From Mesodorylaimus sp. YZB2_4 (taxonomy: Eukaryota > Nematoda > Enoplea > Dorylaimida > Dorylaimidae): a stretch of 64,000 nt of DNA. The notes below the pieces were generated by a model. It did not search any database and had not been told where the DNA came from. It was given only the letters and a program-made list of their open reading frames with translations. The stretch's first letter is position 1; each line of letters starts with the position of its first letter. Shown here in pieces: positions 44,690 through 56,421 of this stretch. The stretch lies in NCBI GenBank assembly GCA_030248295.1, contig JASANH010000329.1, positions 1-64,000 on the forward strand, read 5' to 3'. The translations under genes were made by a program, and so were the position numbers.

Positions 44690-45439
44690 TTCCACCAGCC
44701 GTCTCACTGACTCATTGCAATGAACCTGGCCTGATGCTATCAGTCAACCACTCTTCCATGTGTCGCAGCTCATCTGCATCCGTTTCGTCCCGTCCTGCCC
44801 TGCCCTCCAGCATTCCATACCTACTTGACTCGTCGATTGACACCTGGCCCTAATATGCACCCGCATATGAAAAAACTTTAAACGAAAACCTGATTTTGTT
44901 GTGTCTTTTGCCCGAGGCTATTTTTCTACTGTTTATGATTCGACTAAACTGTGGTCGGTATTTTAAAAAGGGCCAGTCCGTTTTCGCACTGGTAATCGGC
45001 CGATCCTTACAAAGAACGTCAATGACTGTCTTCTCATTCCAGGTCTCTGGACAGAGTACTCCCGTCTTCGCCTGGAACTAGAGAAGTCACGGCGCTCTCA
45101 GCGTAGTCTATACAAAACAAGGTGTTGAAGTAAAAACAACCACGATTGGCTGTTTAGTAAAGACAAAAAGTCTAACCTAAAAAGGCAATAGAGCGTGGGT
45201 CGCGATGGACACCCGAGAACATGCGTCTATCGCTTGGATGCAGCAACAATGCGATGCGCTTGTTCTGAACGAATTATGAACATGCCTCGCTCGATTGTTT
45301 GAACGAGCGTGTTTTTAGAGGAACGAAAGGAAATGGACTGTATTTCGTTGATCCACAGCCTGGGAGAGAGGAACAATACACACATGGGGTCTGTGCCAAT
45401 CGTACATGACCTGGGTCAAACACCCCGCATATACAGTAC
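44690..45439. other. Upstream region of the M28B gene
   Basis: Presumed promoter on the minus strand; no other supported feature. Confidence 0.35.
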
Positions 45440-45560
45440 TTTCTACATGGCTATCCTTTCCAACATTCCATAGCAAAAAGGCGATTGCAAATGCAAACAA
45501 ACCGAGCACTGTGAATTTATACATTTTTTGCATCCTGCGCTCAGTTAAGAATTTTTGCAT
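45440..45560 (-). other. Orphan exon with transmembrane anchor
   Basis: ATG frame MQKFLTERRMQKMYKF followed by a 16-residue hydrophobic segment (TVLGLFAFAIAFLLWN), ending at a GTACTG donor in phase 1. It has the look of a type II signal anchor. It cannot splice in frame to exon 2 of the M28B gene (which needs phase 2), so it is not a simple alternative first exon. May be chance. Confidence 0.22.
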
Positions 45561-46002
45561 TTCTGAGGAAATCGTGGATAATTCTGACCAATTCAAAAAA
45601 ATTTCATGCCAGTGCTTGTCAAAAAATCAAATACGCTGCATACATTGCGCCAGAACCAAATTCAGTGCTAAATTTCCTGAAACCTGAAAACCGAGTTTGG
45701 AGAAAACCTAGCGTGTTTTTCTTAACGTTCGGTTTCCTTACCATGCAAGAATTCAAAAATTCTCAGGACTTTGGCGCACTGCCACTGCTGATTAGTTGGG
45801 TATCCATGTTTTCTCTGGTCTCAAATGATAATAATGAGAAGCTTACTTGCAACTCTAAATGAGCAGAAAAAAAGGAAGCGGCAATGCGTCAATTCAGATA
45901 TTGATCTCATTTCATTCATCACGCTTGAGTGGTTGGAGAAAAACTGCGCAACAATTAGTTGTTTGCCCGCGATCATCGCAAACACCATCGGCTTAGAATG
46001 TC
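45561..46002. other. No gene recognised
   Basis: Nothing supported. Confidence 0.4.
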
Positions 46003-46117
46003 GGATCGGATAGTTCAGATAGGATGATCCGATCCGAATTTTGGACAGTGATTTTTCGGATCGGATCGGATCGGACCGGATATCCGATCCGAACGGATGG
46101 CATCGGATCCGATTTGA
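46003..46117. repeat. CGGAT/ATCCG pentamer cluster
   Basis: Runs of GGATCGGATCGGATC and CCGATCCGAA in both orientations over about 115 bp, able to fold on themselves. A weaker analogue with CCCGA/TCGGG occurs at about 46250-46282. Confidence 0.8.
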
Positions 46118-46806
46118 CCGGTGCGTAAAAAAAGGCGTCTTCATCGAAATATTTTCACAGTCACCTTTCCAGCAGAGTCACCATATGATGGGAGTAATCG
46201 TGCGAAGTTTCTTTTTCAAGGAGCTTCAGCTGCCGCTAAGAATTTCGAATTGGGTCGGGTCGTATCAACCCGACCTGATCCGGGGCTTAACGGTGGCATC
46301 CCTGGATCAGCTTGCAATCTTCACGTAAGACACGATAGGGAGAGTGATTTTGAATGATCCCGAACATGGCCATCACCCTGATTGCGTGCCAAAACGGCCG
46401 GGGAAGCTGAAGCTCGTCAGCTAAAACGGGAAGCAGTAACGAGGTCCAAACGACCCTTGCAAGCTGTCGCAATGGAGCGCGATTGATTTCAATGCTCACA
46501 TTACTGCCCAGGAGAAGCATCGTCGATCTGTGACTTTACGATGTGATTCTGTCCCCCTTTCATGCCTAGTTCGCTTCTCTGTGGCTCATTCTTCGTTCTG
46601 TCGCTGATCAGAGTGGTCGTCTGCGTATCTTTGTCCGTAAAAGACAGTGTAACGAAGCTGCTTTATACTCACTTGTCAGTCTCTCATCGTCAGCCGAGCT
46701 GAGCGGTCGGTCCTCTCATTCTCTCTGCAACTCTACGCTTCCACAACGCTTCTATCGCTACACAAGCTTACACGGAAACAAAAACAGAAAAACCAAACAA
46801 ACTTAC
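46118..46806. other. No gene recognised
   Basis: A minus-strand ATG frame at 46520-46287 (MLLLGSNVSIEINRAPLRQL..., 77 codons) lies downstream of the ILEI-like fragment but does not splice to it in phase. Confidence 0.3.
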
Positions 46807-47330
46807 GAAAATATTTCGAGAATTGGGCCAGGAAGAAGTTGCAATAAATTTCCCTTCCTTGAACACGTGCAGCGCAATTGTACCGCCGGGCTGAACATGG
46901 TCAAGTCCGAGCTCAAAATCCTCGTCGCTTGCCACTCGAATATAAGCGAACGACCAAAGGTCGATATGCTAATCAGCTGGGCCCATTCTGGAACGAATGT
47001 TGGCTTTTGCGCAGTGCACCTGATCCAGAACCTATTTAGCTAATTTTTTCGAGTGACTAGTCCTTCGATTGTTGGCCGAATGTCACACGTGATTGATTGA
47101 TGGTACGCTTTTCCCAAACCCGATTTTGCTCAACTCTGCACAGTTCATGGCAGCTTCGGAAGGGAGGTTATCCCTTGCGTCAGTGCTTTGCTTTCTGGAC
47201 AGAGCCAAGATCAGTACGAATCCTTATTTTGACAGCTCGGCACCATCGGACAGGTTCAGAAAATTCTGGTCGATTACGAAGTCGCAGCTCACAACTTGAT
47301 TATTACTTCCAGAAGTCACGACTTATATGC
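46807..47330 (-). pseudogene. PANDER/ILEI (FAM3-like) domain fragment with in-frame stop
   Basis: Exon 46968-46807 (HIDLWSFAYIRVASDEDF, then PGGTIALHVFKEGKFIATSS) has clean splice ends. Upstream exon 47107 and higher ends KIGFGKS at a GTACCA donor in phase 0 and reads GFVLILALSRKQSTDARDNL before it. Joined, the pattern (hydrophobic strand, STDAR, AELSKIGF, DLWSFAYIRVAS) recalls the ILEI/FAM3 fold: strand, DDGATKL..., ADLG, LGFRDNWVF. The same frame extends 5' (VVTSGSNNQVVSCDFVID...) but is broken by TAA at 47224-47226. Either a decayed gene, or the 5' part is intron and the exon begins just after the TAA. No signal peptide exon found. Confidence 0.4.
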
Positions 47331-47912
47331 AGCTTTTATTTTGGCCTTTATAACCTTCCCCACGAGCCGAACACGCTTATTACACTCGGAAGTGGAAAAG
47401 ATATTAGATATTAGTGGGATATCAGTGTTTTCAGAAACCTACCCCAATCACCATGAATCGAACCCAAAATGGTCCCCTAACTGTTATCAAACCCGTGGCG
47501 GCAGCGTGTTTGATAACAGTTACAGCCCTCCTGCCTTTTTCTGCAGCCCTCGTGTGTAGTGTGGCTTTTCTCATAGGCCAAATTTTTTGCTGATTATGAG
47601 CATTTTCAGATGGTGTATAGGCGCCCGACTCGCCCGTCATCAGCTGCGTGTGTCACGTCGCCGCCATCTGCTCAGAAATATTCACCAAAGTCAATGTGCT
47701 CTTTCTCAACTTAGCTATGCCTCCAACCCTAATCCCCCGATCCACATTTTACGGCCGGGTGTCTCCTCGGTGCAGCACACCTAAGAAAAGGTGCTGGCGC
47801 CTAGCTAACTGATCTGGGTTGGAAAGACCCCCATAGACGTCGTATCTATACATCAGCTGGCAAGTATTTTATCGCTAGCCTACGATCGGGGCTCCAAGTC
47901 TGCCCGCTGACT
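47331..47912. other. No gene recognised
   Basis: Nothing supported on either strand. Confidence 0.4.
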
Positions 47913-48101
47913 ATGCAATATTCGCTAGTGGACAAGTTTAAACTCGAGTTAGCTTCGTTCGAAAACGGGCGACCTCGTTGGCGAACGAGTGTAGTGGCCG
48001 AGCAATACACCTCGTTCTTGGCTTCGCGAGCAAAGTTCTCTTCAATGCAAACTTCTAAATGCCCCGACCAACTGTCCTTGTCATATATACGTTTAGTTTG
48101 A
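47913..48101 (+). other. Small ORF in the 5' flank of the IGFBP-like gene
   Basis: ATG-to-TGA frame of 62 codons (MQYSLVDKFKLELASFENGR...) with a balanced, non-repetitive composition, 139 bp before the IGFBP-like start. Might be an upstream ORF or a separate micropeptide. A TATATA element lies at about 48084-48089, so it may also sit outside the transcript. Confidence 0.22.
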
Positions 48102-48239
48102 AGCTAAAAGCGGCGGCCTCATAGCAGCCAACTACTCGTTGGTATAGCCAGGGCGGAGATAGCAGTGCCTACCAGTCGGCTAGTGCAGCGATTGCCTTCG
48201 TTTCCCCCACTCTCGATCAGCCGAGTAAACGACTCCAAA

Positions 48240-50938
48240 ATGTCCAAATTAGGACTCGTCTTTTTCATACTCTCGCTATTGGCCATTACCATTTATGGTC
48301 AAAAATACGATTCCTATTCGAAAACTTGTCCAGAAACGTGCGATCCAGACGAGTGCGAGGCCCCGATGAAAGTATGTCCAGCCGGTCAAGTCAAGGATCG
48401 ATGCGATTGCTGTTTCATTTGTGGGCGTACCGAAGGTGAGCCATGCGATGTGGAGGTGGTCAACGATAAGAATGGACGATTCGATACGCGCAATGGTTAT
48501 TCGCCCATGCATGGCCGATGCGGCGAGAATTTGATGTGTCAAATCGACGAGGACACTGAGGTGAGCCGTCCTTTGCGCTGCGCATTGGCCTAGGAGAAAA
48601 TGCGACCGATCCAAGTATGTGGGACAGAAACTCTGACTGGAGCATATGCCAAGTCTTGGCCACATACCTGAGGCTGACAGCCATGGGTTACCCACTTCCG
48701 CCTGAACATACAGAACGCCTACTGTAGGCTGACTTTGTGATCTGTCTTATTCGCGTTTGACCGACCACCCAAAAATTGACAAGTACAGTACCTCTAATAC
48801 CCATTTTAGGGCGTTTTTCCGAGTCGCTGTATATCAAATTTCACTAGGTACTTTTCGCTGTACAGTAATTCACACCTAAAAAGTTTTAGTCGCCCAACAA
48901 CGTGATTGAAGCAGCCGTTTGCGTGTGCAATGACCGCAAGCCAGTGTGTGGCGAGGATAAGAAAACGTACAACAGCAAGTGCCATTTCGCCGAAACCATG
49001 GCTGGACGACACGAAAAGTTCAACATTGCTAAATCTGAGCCGTGCGATGATGGTAAGATGCCAACTAGAAGATATGGGGGGGCGGTTCAGGTAAAATGAC
49101 CGATCCGAATAAATATTTTACCAAACCACATGCAAAACCTGCGCGTGGTGAGTAATCATGGCGAAGCTTTTTTTGCCTTCGTGGCGTATCTTTCGCCTTT
49201 TCAAAGCTTGATGCAGGGTAGATCTGTCATTTAAACTTTGTCTTCCGCCTGAACCTCCGAATTTCATACCCAGACCTCTTTAGTCAAAAAATTACGCCAA
49301 AACCCGATCACATCCAAAACCCAATTACAATAGATAAGCTTATGCTACGCATATACGCTATGCTTTTGCTTATGCATGCTACCACGCACCAAATGACCCA
49401 CCCCACTATGGCTTGAGTTAAAACGTTTTCTCTGGCATGAAGAAAAGACAGCAGTAATTACAAACATTAAAAAATCTGGCCCTTATTATCGGGTTACCCC
49501 ACTCTGGTCCATCTATTTTGGCCCCAGATGCCGACTCTGCAGTCTGTAGTTATCTCCCACTCTCTTCATGCTGAGCATTTTTTGGTTAGAGTAAGCAGGT
49601 GATGAGACTGAGCCGGATCCTGGTCATGATTCTTACTAAAAAGCCCACTGTATATAGTCGTAGTAGGTGTAAAGTGCGGTAGGCACCTTTATCGTCCGCC
49701 TACCTTCAGAGTGGCTTTTGTGTCCTCCAACAGGAAAAATTTCAGATCCTGCGGACATTCGAATAGATGCTAAGAACTTGAGCGGATCTGGAGTAGTGAG
49801 GACAAATCAGTGCAGGCTCCCCATTTAATTTCTACTTCTTTGATGCACTTTGCAGCTTGTCCTCTGTCGTCCCCATTCGACAATGCTATATTGCATGATT
49901 TTAAATTTCAGCTCCAGCCATCGTTGGCGCGCCGAAAGATGCTGAAGTGGTTTATGGCGAAAATGTGGTGTTGACTTGCGAAGTGGCCGGATATCCACCA
50001 CCTCGCATTGACTGGAAATTGACCCGTCCAAATGGCCAAGTGGTTTTTATGCCAAGTAAGAGTTGTACTTTAGGATTGCTGTAGATGAAGTATCATTACT
50101 ACCCAATACCGTGCTTTCCGTCTTTCTAACTGGGGTCTTTCCCTGATTTTTGTGCATGACTACTTCGATTCTTATTTCTGGTTAGCCTTCTTTTTGCAAA
50201 TTTTGCACGAGTCTAGACTTTTATCCAACGCACAGTACTTCCGTCTGCCCTGGCCTTGCTGATTAGGATTGAAGAGGGACCCAAAAATGCAGAAATCAGG
50301 CTGGTGAAAGCATGCGAAAGCCCTGCACTCACAATTCGAAAACACCAGGTAATACCGGACTCCAGTGTTCTCCGTTTCGATACTTTCTTACCTCAACTGT
50401 ATCCCCTTTCATGTTCCTACTCTCTATGGCCTTGAAAACGTGCAGGTACTGTATATAATCCTCACACTTTTTTGCAGATGGCGATTCTCGCAAATCGGTG
50501 CAAGCACGAGGTGGACCCGATCACTTTCACATGACTGGCTGGCTCTATTTGACCAAGGTCGATCAAGATGACGCCGGTGTGTACACTTGCACTGCCAAGA
50601 ACAAGTTGGGAAAGGCCACGTCCGATGCACGCCTCGTGGTGAAAAGGCGCGAAGGTAAGTGTCCCCAGAACTATGGAATGAGTGGAGCCCACTTTACACT
50701 GCAGGTTTGTGATTGCAGCGCATGATATTGCACTTGCATGGACAGTGTAAAGTATACAATGTCACTGCTGTCTAGAAAATTTCTACTCCTTAATGGCCAT
50801 ATACTTAAGCGTATGCTATTACTCCTACCCTAGGGGTAGGAGGTAGAAATTTTGTCGACTATAAATGCGCCTTCTAGCAAGTCTGTACTGGATCTTCCGA
50901 TGCGTCATAAGTGCTTCATCATTTCAGCCGAATTGTAA
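48240..50938 (+). CDS. Secreted IGFBP-Kazal-Ig protein (IGFBP7/IGFBPL1-like)
   Basis: Exons 48240-48560, 48890-49052, 49912-50055, 50478-50654 and 50928-50938; 816 nt in frame, 271 aa (IGFBP7 is about 280). Signal peptide MSKLGLVFFILSLLAITIYG. Residues about 29-107 form the IGFBP N-terminal module (CPETCDPDECEAP, CPAGQVKDRCDCCFICGR, GEPCD, GRCGENLMC). Residues about 117-160 are a Kazal/follistatin module (VCVCNDRKPVCGEDKKTYNS). Residues about 163-265 are an I-set Ig domain (VVLTCEVAGYPPPRIDWKL, DDAGVYTCTAKNKLG). The last exon encodes only two whole codons plus stop after a strong GTAAGT. Vertebrate relatives bind IGFs, activins or matrix; a secreted growth-factor modulator is the likely role. 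Each module sits on its own exon set. Confidence 0.92.
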
Positions 50939-51340
50939 TCGATCGCCCGAAATTTCTTCATTTCTCTATTTGGTCGACATTATCATTGACAAAGCGACTG
51001 ACTTTGTGACTTTTTTTAAAAGCTTAAAACCAAAAGTTGCATCTGCCTTTCGCACTGCCATTGCATTGCGCTTACTAGACCCCGCTAGCACGTTATAAAT
51101 GACCAATCGTACCCCAAAGGTGCTTTGTAGTCAAGTGTAGAATCAGTGTGACTCTTCATAGTCCCACAAGCTGTTTGGTTTTTTCTATTTCTGCATTTTT
51201 GTCGTGCATTCTAAGCGAACTTGCCATCATTGCCATTTATGGTACGTATATTGGTGAGCATAAAATACTCTCATTGAAATCAGATCTTACACAGCAGCAA
51301 GCATCTTCGAAGGCTTTGATTTTGTCGAAAATTGATTGAT
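50939..51340. other. Spacer between convergent genes
   Basis: 3' flanks of the IGFBP-like gene and of the minus-strand peptide gene; no supported feature. Confidence 0.4.
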
Positions 51341-53599
51341 TCAACCGAAAAGTTCCTGATATTTGGAATCATCATGTACATCGACCAGATCGAGATCTTC
51401 GTTCGATTCGCCATCGTTCCGATCGCCGAATTCTTTCCTGCGAAAAGAAAGATTACCCAGATTAATAAGAATGTCTTGCCAAACTGCAATCCATGTCAAA
51501 GGTGGGCGTTTGCGAGTCGTGTATGCTTGTTTTTCAGGCCTGCCATTTAGGGACTTGGCGTGCAATCTGCCCTTTTCCCCTTCGGGCTATCCATCACTCC
51601 TTCGAAGAGGACATTTTCTGATGAGCTAGACAGCTCAGCTCATCAGAAAATGCCACGTGGGCGATTGGCTCCGTAATGACAGTCCCTGCTAGCATGCAAC
51701 TCAAACTCATGGCAGCGTTCGCTTCATCAAATCAAGACAATCAAAAATCTTTCAGCTCATCAAGCTCAAAATAGAAGCTAGTAAAAAACTTTTGCCTTCA
51801 TTAAAATTATTCAAGTACTTTAGGGGGGCGCTCTGTTGTAGCGTATGGTCTTCGTGCGGAAAACACTATTGTTCCAGGCATAGTTAAACGAAGGCAGTAG
51901 TTAAACGAGTTTCGGAGCAGGTGCACCCGGGCGCGGGAGGGTGGCATTCTTTCTGTCAAACGAACTTACTGCATATACAATGTGGCCAGTGGTCGCTTAC
52001 AGCATGGCTTCTGCTTTGTTTTTGTGGGTTGGGCCCCGCGCCGCTCCAGTTCCCCCCACCGGACTTCCAACCCGTTTTGCCTATAGCCGGCCAGCAGTCA
52101 CGATCAGTGGGGCCGTGAGGTGACCAGTTCTCACGGCAGCTCCACTAGGAGCACCTGCACACGAGGGCATCCTGTGCCAGCACCAGCCTCCCGGGATGAT
52201 ACTGGGCAAAAAGGGAAGGTCCTTCCCGACTGGTGTTCGGGAACCAGTGTCCTGATTCTCCCCTCGTTTGGCGTCCGCCACTTGACAGTACTAACCAGAG
52301 CCAGGTGTGGGGCCAGCGACGGACTTACTAAATGGCCGTCGAAGATCGGTTCCCACCCTGAGAACTGGCTTATTAAATGCCGTCCTCAGGCTTCCCAGTC
52401 AAGGTTGCTGGCCCAAGCAATGCGGGCCCAACGCCACCTCGGTTTTATGGCTTGTTAGTTGCTCCATTTTTGCTGTCCATAACACTGGAGACTGAACAGG
52501 CTGTTGCCCCCACTATAGTGCACTGTATCTTTTTCTTGGTCTTTGCGCGCCACACACACAGGAAACAGACAGATGATACAAGAACACTCACCAAAGTTGA
52601 CTCTGCCACAGCTTAACTGGTCTTTGAGACTCGTATTTAGTGATTGGCATTAATTTTCTGACACCATAGTGTGCCATCAATTGGTCACTAACACCGCTTC
52701 GACGTTGTCTGAAAATAGACAAGGACATATCTTAGGCTAATGGTCCGAACATTCTGGAGTAGCGCCCTGTTTATATTAACCAAGTTTTCCTGGAAACACG
52801 CGCTATGCTGATGGAACCATGCCAAGATAAAACGGAAGTGCGAAGGCAGTGCTAAAATTACAACTTCCTGAAAACTCCCTGAATATTCAGAATTTTCGAG
52901 GTCAATATGGCCGTAATCTCGTACTCGTAAAGGTGTCAGTTAGTGGGACAGGAGAAGATCTTTTAAAAATTTTTGTGGGTTGGGCCCCTACAGGACTTTC
53001 AACCCAATTTGCCTATAGTTGGCCAGCAGTCATAAGCGAGGCCGTGAAGTGACCAATTCTCACGGCAGGTTCCCTCTGTTTGTCTCCACTACGAGCACCT
53101 CCACACGAGGGCATCCTATGCCAGCACCAGCCCCAAGGATGATACCCCCCTGACGGGTGTTCGAGGACCAGTGTCCTGATTCTCTACTCGTTAGGCGTCC
53201 GCCACTAGACAGTACCAACCAGAACCAGGTGTGAAGCCAGCGACGGACCTACTAAATCGCCTTCAAAGACCGGTTCCCACTCTGAGAACGGGCTTACTAA
53301 ACTGCCGTTTCCAGTCGGAACAGAACTGCGGCCTCCCGGTCGGGCTTGTTGGCCCAAGCAATGTGGGAGATACGTATATGTACTGTACTGTAGCTGCAAT
53401 ACAAACGATCCGCAAACGTGACATTCATGGTTCAAGAGTCATGGCACAAAAGTAAGCTACCAAAAACCCAAAGCAGTCAAATCACCCTACATGACCTGAT
53501 CACATGATCTTACCTGTTCAGGGTCACGAACGCTGTACATTCATAGCCAGCCAGCAGCAAAATAAAAGCAGCGCAAATCAATCGTCTTTCGAAAATCAT
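51341..53599 (-). CDS. Small acidic secreted peptide (two exons)
   Basis: Exon 1 53599-53514 encodes a signal peptide (MIFERRLICAAFILLLAGYE) and ends at GTAAGA in phase 2. Exon 2 51437-51341 has acceptor CTTTTCGCAG and completes an Arg codon, then an acidic tail (GDRNDGESNEDLDLVDVHDD) to TGA. Product 60 aa, about 38 mature. The 2.1-kb intron holds two direct copies of a 400-bp repeat. The Arg-Lys at the junction could be a processing site. No family recognised; an additional internal exon is possible. Confidence 0.45.
52017..52434 (+). repeat. 400-bp interspersed repeat, copy 1
   Basis: Starts TTTTGTGGGTTGGGCCCC and ends GCCCAAGCAATG. Aligns end to end with 52968-53370 at roughly 80-85% identity with small indels. 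Shared blocks include GAGGGCATCCT, CCAGTGTCCTGATTCTC and GGCGTCCGCCACT. No coding potential. Confidence 0.85.
52968..53370 (+). repeat. 400-bp interspersed repeat, copy 2
   Basis: Second copy, same orientation, about 950 bp from copy 1. Both lie in one intron of the minus-strand peptide gene. Confidence 0.85.
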
Positions 53600-55368
53600 A
53601 CCGTATCTTTGCTGACGCTGTATTCGAAACAACCGTCCTCACGGGATAGCCTTAAAGCGAAGAGGAGAGATTCAGATTTAGAGCAACGGACTTTCGCAAG
53701 ACGGCGCAAAGAGCGCATTCAGCCAAGAATGTCCCAGAGGCATAGCGTGATCAAGAAACAAGGAGGCAGGGGGAAGATGGGCGATCACAGGGGGTCCTAG
53801 TCCTCGCGAGCAAACACAAGCCTGTCAGTTCGCACATGCAAGAATAGCATTGGCAGCTAGTCACTGGTGCATAGAGGACACGAAACCTTCCTAAATAATA
53901 TTAGCTGATCCAGCTTACCCAAAGCTGCCTCCTTTTCGCTAATCTCTTCCCTAACTAAACTTGGGACAAGACGGGAGATTTAGCTACGCAAGTAAGCTAA
54001 TTGAAGCGTGATCTCATTACGTCTTAGTACACTACCTCCTACCGTGCCAGAGAGAGCAGCAGAATGGAGGACTAGCTATGCGACGTGATAGGAATGATGT
54101 GGGGCTGTCACCTGCTGGTCCATGCACTCCTCTTATATCTGCCCGTCGACTCGGTCCAACACGCCTACGCGAGGCATTTACTAGAAAAGTATGGAAAAAC
54201 TATCTAAAAGATTACATTTTTGCTTCTTTTAGATTTGAAACAAGGAAAGCTACTATTTGATAAAGAAAGGCGCAGAGAAATCCATTTCCCTGAAACGAAC
54301 ACTGACCCAGGCAGAAGGCTTCAAGATGCGTCAGTGATAAAACGATTAGCGAATCGGGGGGGGGGGGGGCTGAGGGTACGATTGGGTTATGTATCCATAT
54401 ATTTGCATATTGTGGGTGGCTGGCACCGTTTGTTTTGGCGTATATGGACCAGGAAGGGCAAGAACATTTGTTACAATGGAAACATTACTTACTACTATCG
54501 ACTTTGAAACAACGCTAGTTGCACTACACGCGACTACCGCGGTAACCTGAGCAGAAAAGTAGAAAAGGGTAAAGAGCGAGGAACATCGTTTGAAGTCCAA
54601 GGTCGAAGAGAAGGTAAGGCAGCCTATTCTGCTCCACTACATAGAACCATTCTAAAAGAGCAGAGGATACATGGGCAGAAGTTGGACCACCCAGCAAGAG
54701 AGGGTTGAGCCATGAGCTGGCGAGATGAGGCACCTGCTGTATGATTAGAACAGGCCTAAATAAGGACTGCCTCTGTAGGTAATGGAAATATTACGAAAGA
54801 ACTTGGATACAGGATAAACGAAAAAGCACCAGGCCAGCAGCACAGAATGTATAAAACGCCCTTTGACCGATGGCCGCTTCGTGAAAGCCTGAGGCGATGG
54901 CCATTAGGCGAAGCAGCCGCTGTTAGTAAATAAGTGCTTTTATGGCATGAATTAGGCCCAGAGAGCACGCGCCGCAGTCTATCAATCAGTCATTCAGCTG
55001 TCAACAGCATTAGGAGGGGTGCTAATGGCCGAGCCTAGCAGACCTAGCCTTCCGTGTTGAACCTTCTGACGTTGTGGCCACTACGGGTCCCTTATTCGGT
55101 CGTCGTATGTTCACTATGTAAACCCTGTAAAGTGTCAGCCATACTCAGCAACAGATCAACTGATCAACAGCCCTGAGGAGCCGAAGCCTATGGCATGAAT
55201 ACGTATCACTAGCACACCCTGGGGGCTAGCACTCACGACTACCTTCAGTCATCAGGGGACCAGCGTGAGCGCAAAGCAACTAGGAAAGTAACGAGCACTC
55301 GGCTCCAGCTTATACGGCCAATGAACGATGCGTGTTCCGTGAATATCTCAAAGTCGAGTAACATCGCG
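53600..55368. other. No gene recognised
   Basis: Includes a run of 15 G at 54356-54370. A plus-strand frame at about 54234-54350 (LKQGKLLFDKERRREIHFPE...) follows a good TTTTAG acceptor and looks exon-like, but I found no in-phase partner. Confidence 0.3.
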
Positions 55369-55536
55369 TCATCGAAGACGAGCTAATTTGGCTTCCTTGC
55401 CAATTCGATCCTGCTCTGCGAGGGTGTGGTGCAAGTGTGACGCATCAAAGCCGTTCTTCAACATCATTTGTCCAAAGACGCAACAGACGACAGTTTTGTG
55501 TTGACTGATGGTGAGGTTAGCAGCGCAGAGAATATC
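55369..55536 (-). other. Orphan exon-like frame
   Basis: Acceptor CTCGATTAG, then 55 codons (DILCAANLTISQHKTVVC, then ...HHTLAEQDRIGKEAKLARLR) to TGA. Composition is coding-like; perhaps a transposon or pseudogene remnant. No partner exon identified. Confidence 0.25.
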
Positions 55537-56283
55537 CTAATCGAGGCGCACGTCACCAGCGAGGCGTGAACGAGTAGGCTGCGGCACAATAGCAAAATCA
55601 GTGGTGGTCACGCACTTTGATCGCACTTTCTTGCGGCCTCCCTGTTTGTGCATACTGTGAGTCTATTTCTGTTTCGAGGTAAGCTGGTATGAGATTTGTA
55701 CACAATAGAGAATGCCATAATTGCGTGCCAGAGAACAGTGCGGGTTTCAACCGTTAACTGCACCTGCCTCAGAGGGAGCTATTGAGAGCTGGTAATGTAC
55801 GGCATTTAGGACAGCATCCAAGTCACGTTAATAGTAACAGCGCAGAGGGGCAAGTTCAACATTTGCCAACTCGGTAGCGGATGGCTCGTGACCGTGAGTC
55901 CGTCGAGCCCTGGTGCAGTAACACTGAACTTGACGGGTTGTGATGCGTCGAGGGTGTCACAACGATCACGATCACGGTGCAATCTCAGTCACGGCAGCCT
56001 ATCAAAGCAACTATCGATTACTGTCGCTGACCGCCAAGCCGCACCAGTAGGGGACTCATTTTGGACCACGGTCCTGGCTACAGCACACTCGTCGGATCGC
56101 CGAGAATTACTATAACCCACATAAGCAGGAGAACAGGAGACGTTCTATAGGTAATGCTCTGGTCCAGAGTCTAGTCCCGCCTCTCCCTCGTGAAAATCAA
56201 TCTGCTCCACCTCAACGCATTCTGGTCTCGGTCTGGCCCCGATCAGGAAGGAAGGCAAATAATCCAATGCACACTTCAGAGCA
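55537..56283. other. No gene recognised
   Basis: Open minus-strand stretches occur (for example around 55800-55985) without start or splice support. Confidence 0.3.
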
Positions 56284-56421
56284 GCCGCGGTGGTGCAGCG
56301 CAGATCGGCATTCGTCTCTCCGATTGCTTAGGAGCGAGTGGCTAGACTTGTCCTGGGTTCGACGGGTGACGCTCCCAGCTGCCGGCTCCGTGCAGAGTAT
56401 CAATTGCCAGTCGAGCCTCTA
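56284..56421 (+). repeat. tRNA-derived SINE, family B
   Basis: tRNA-like head GCCGCGGTGGTGCAGCGCAG and B box TGGGTTCGACGGG, then body CCCAGCTGCCGGCTCCGTGC and end GAGCCTCTACATATAG. The 3' half matches 9130-9262. Confidence 0.65.

Noticed and set aside
45440-45560. Alternative membrane-anchor first exon of the M28B peptidase
   Set aside because: Its donor is phase 1 while exon 2 needs phase 2, so a direct splice would break the frame.
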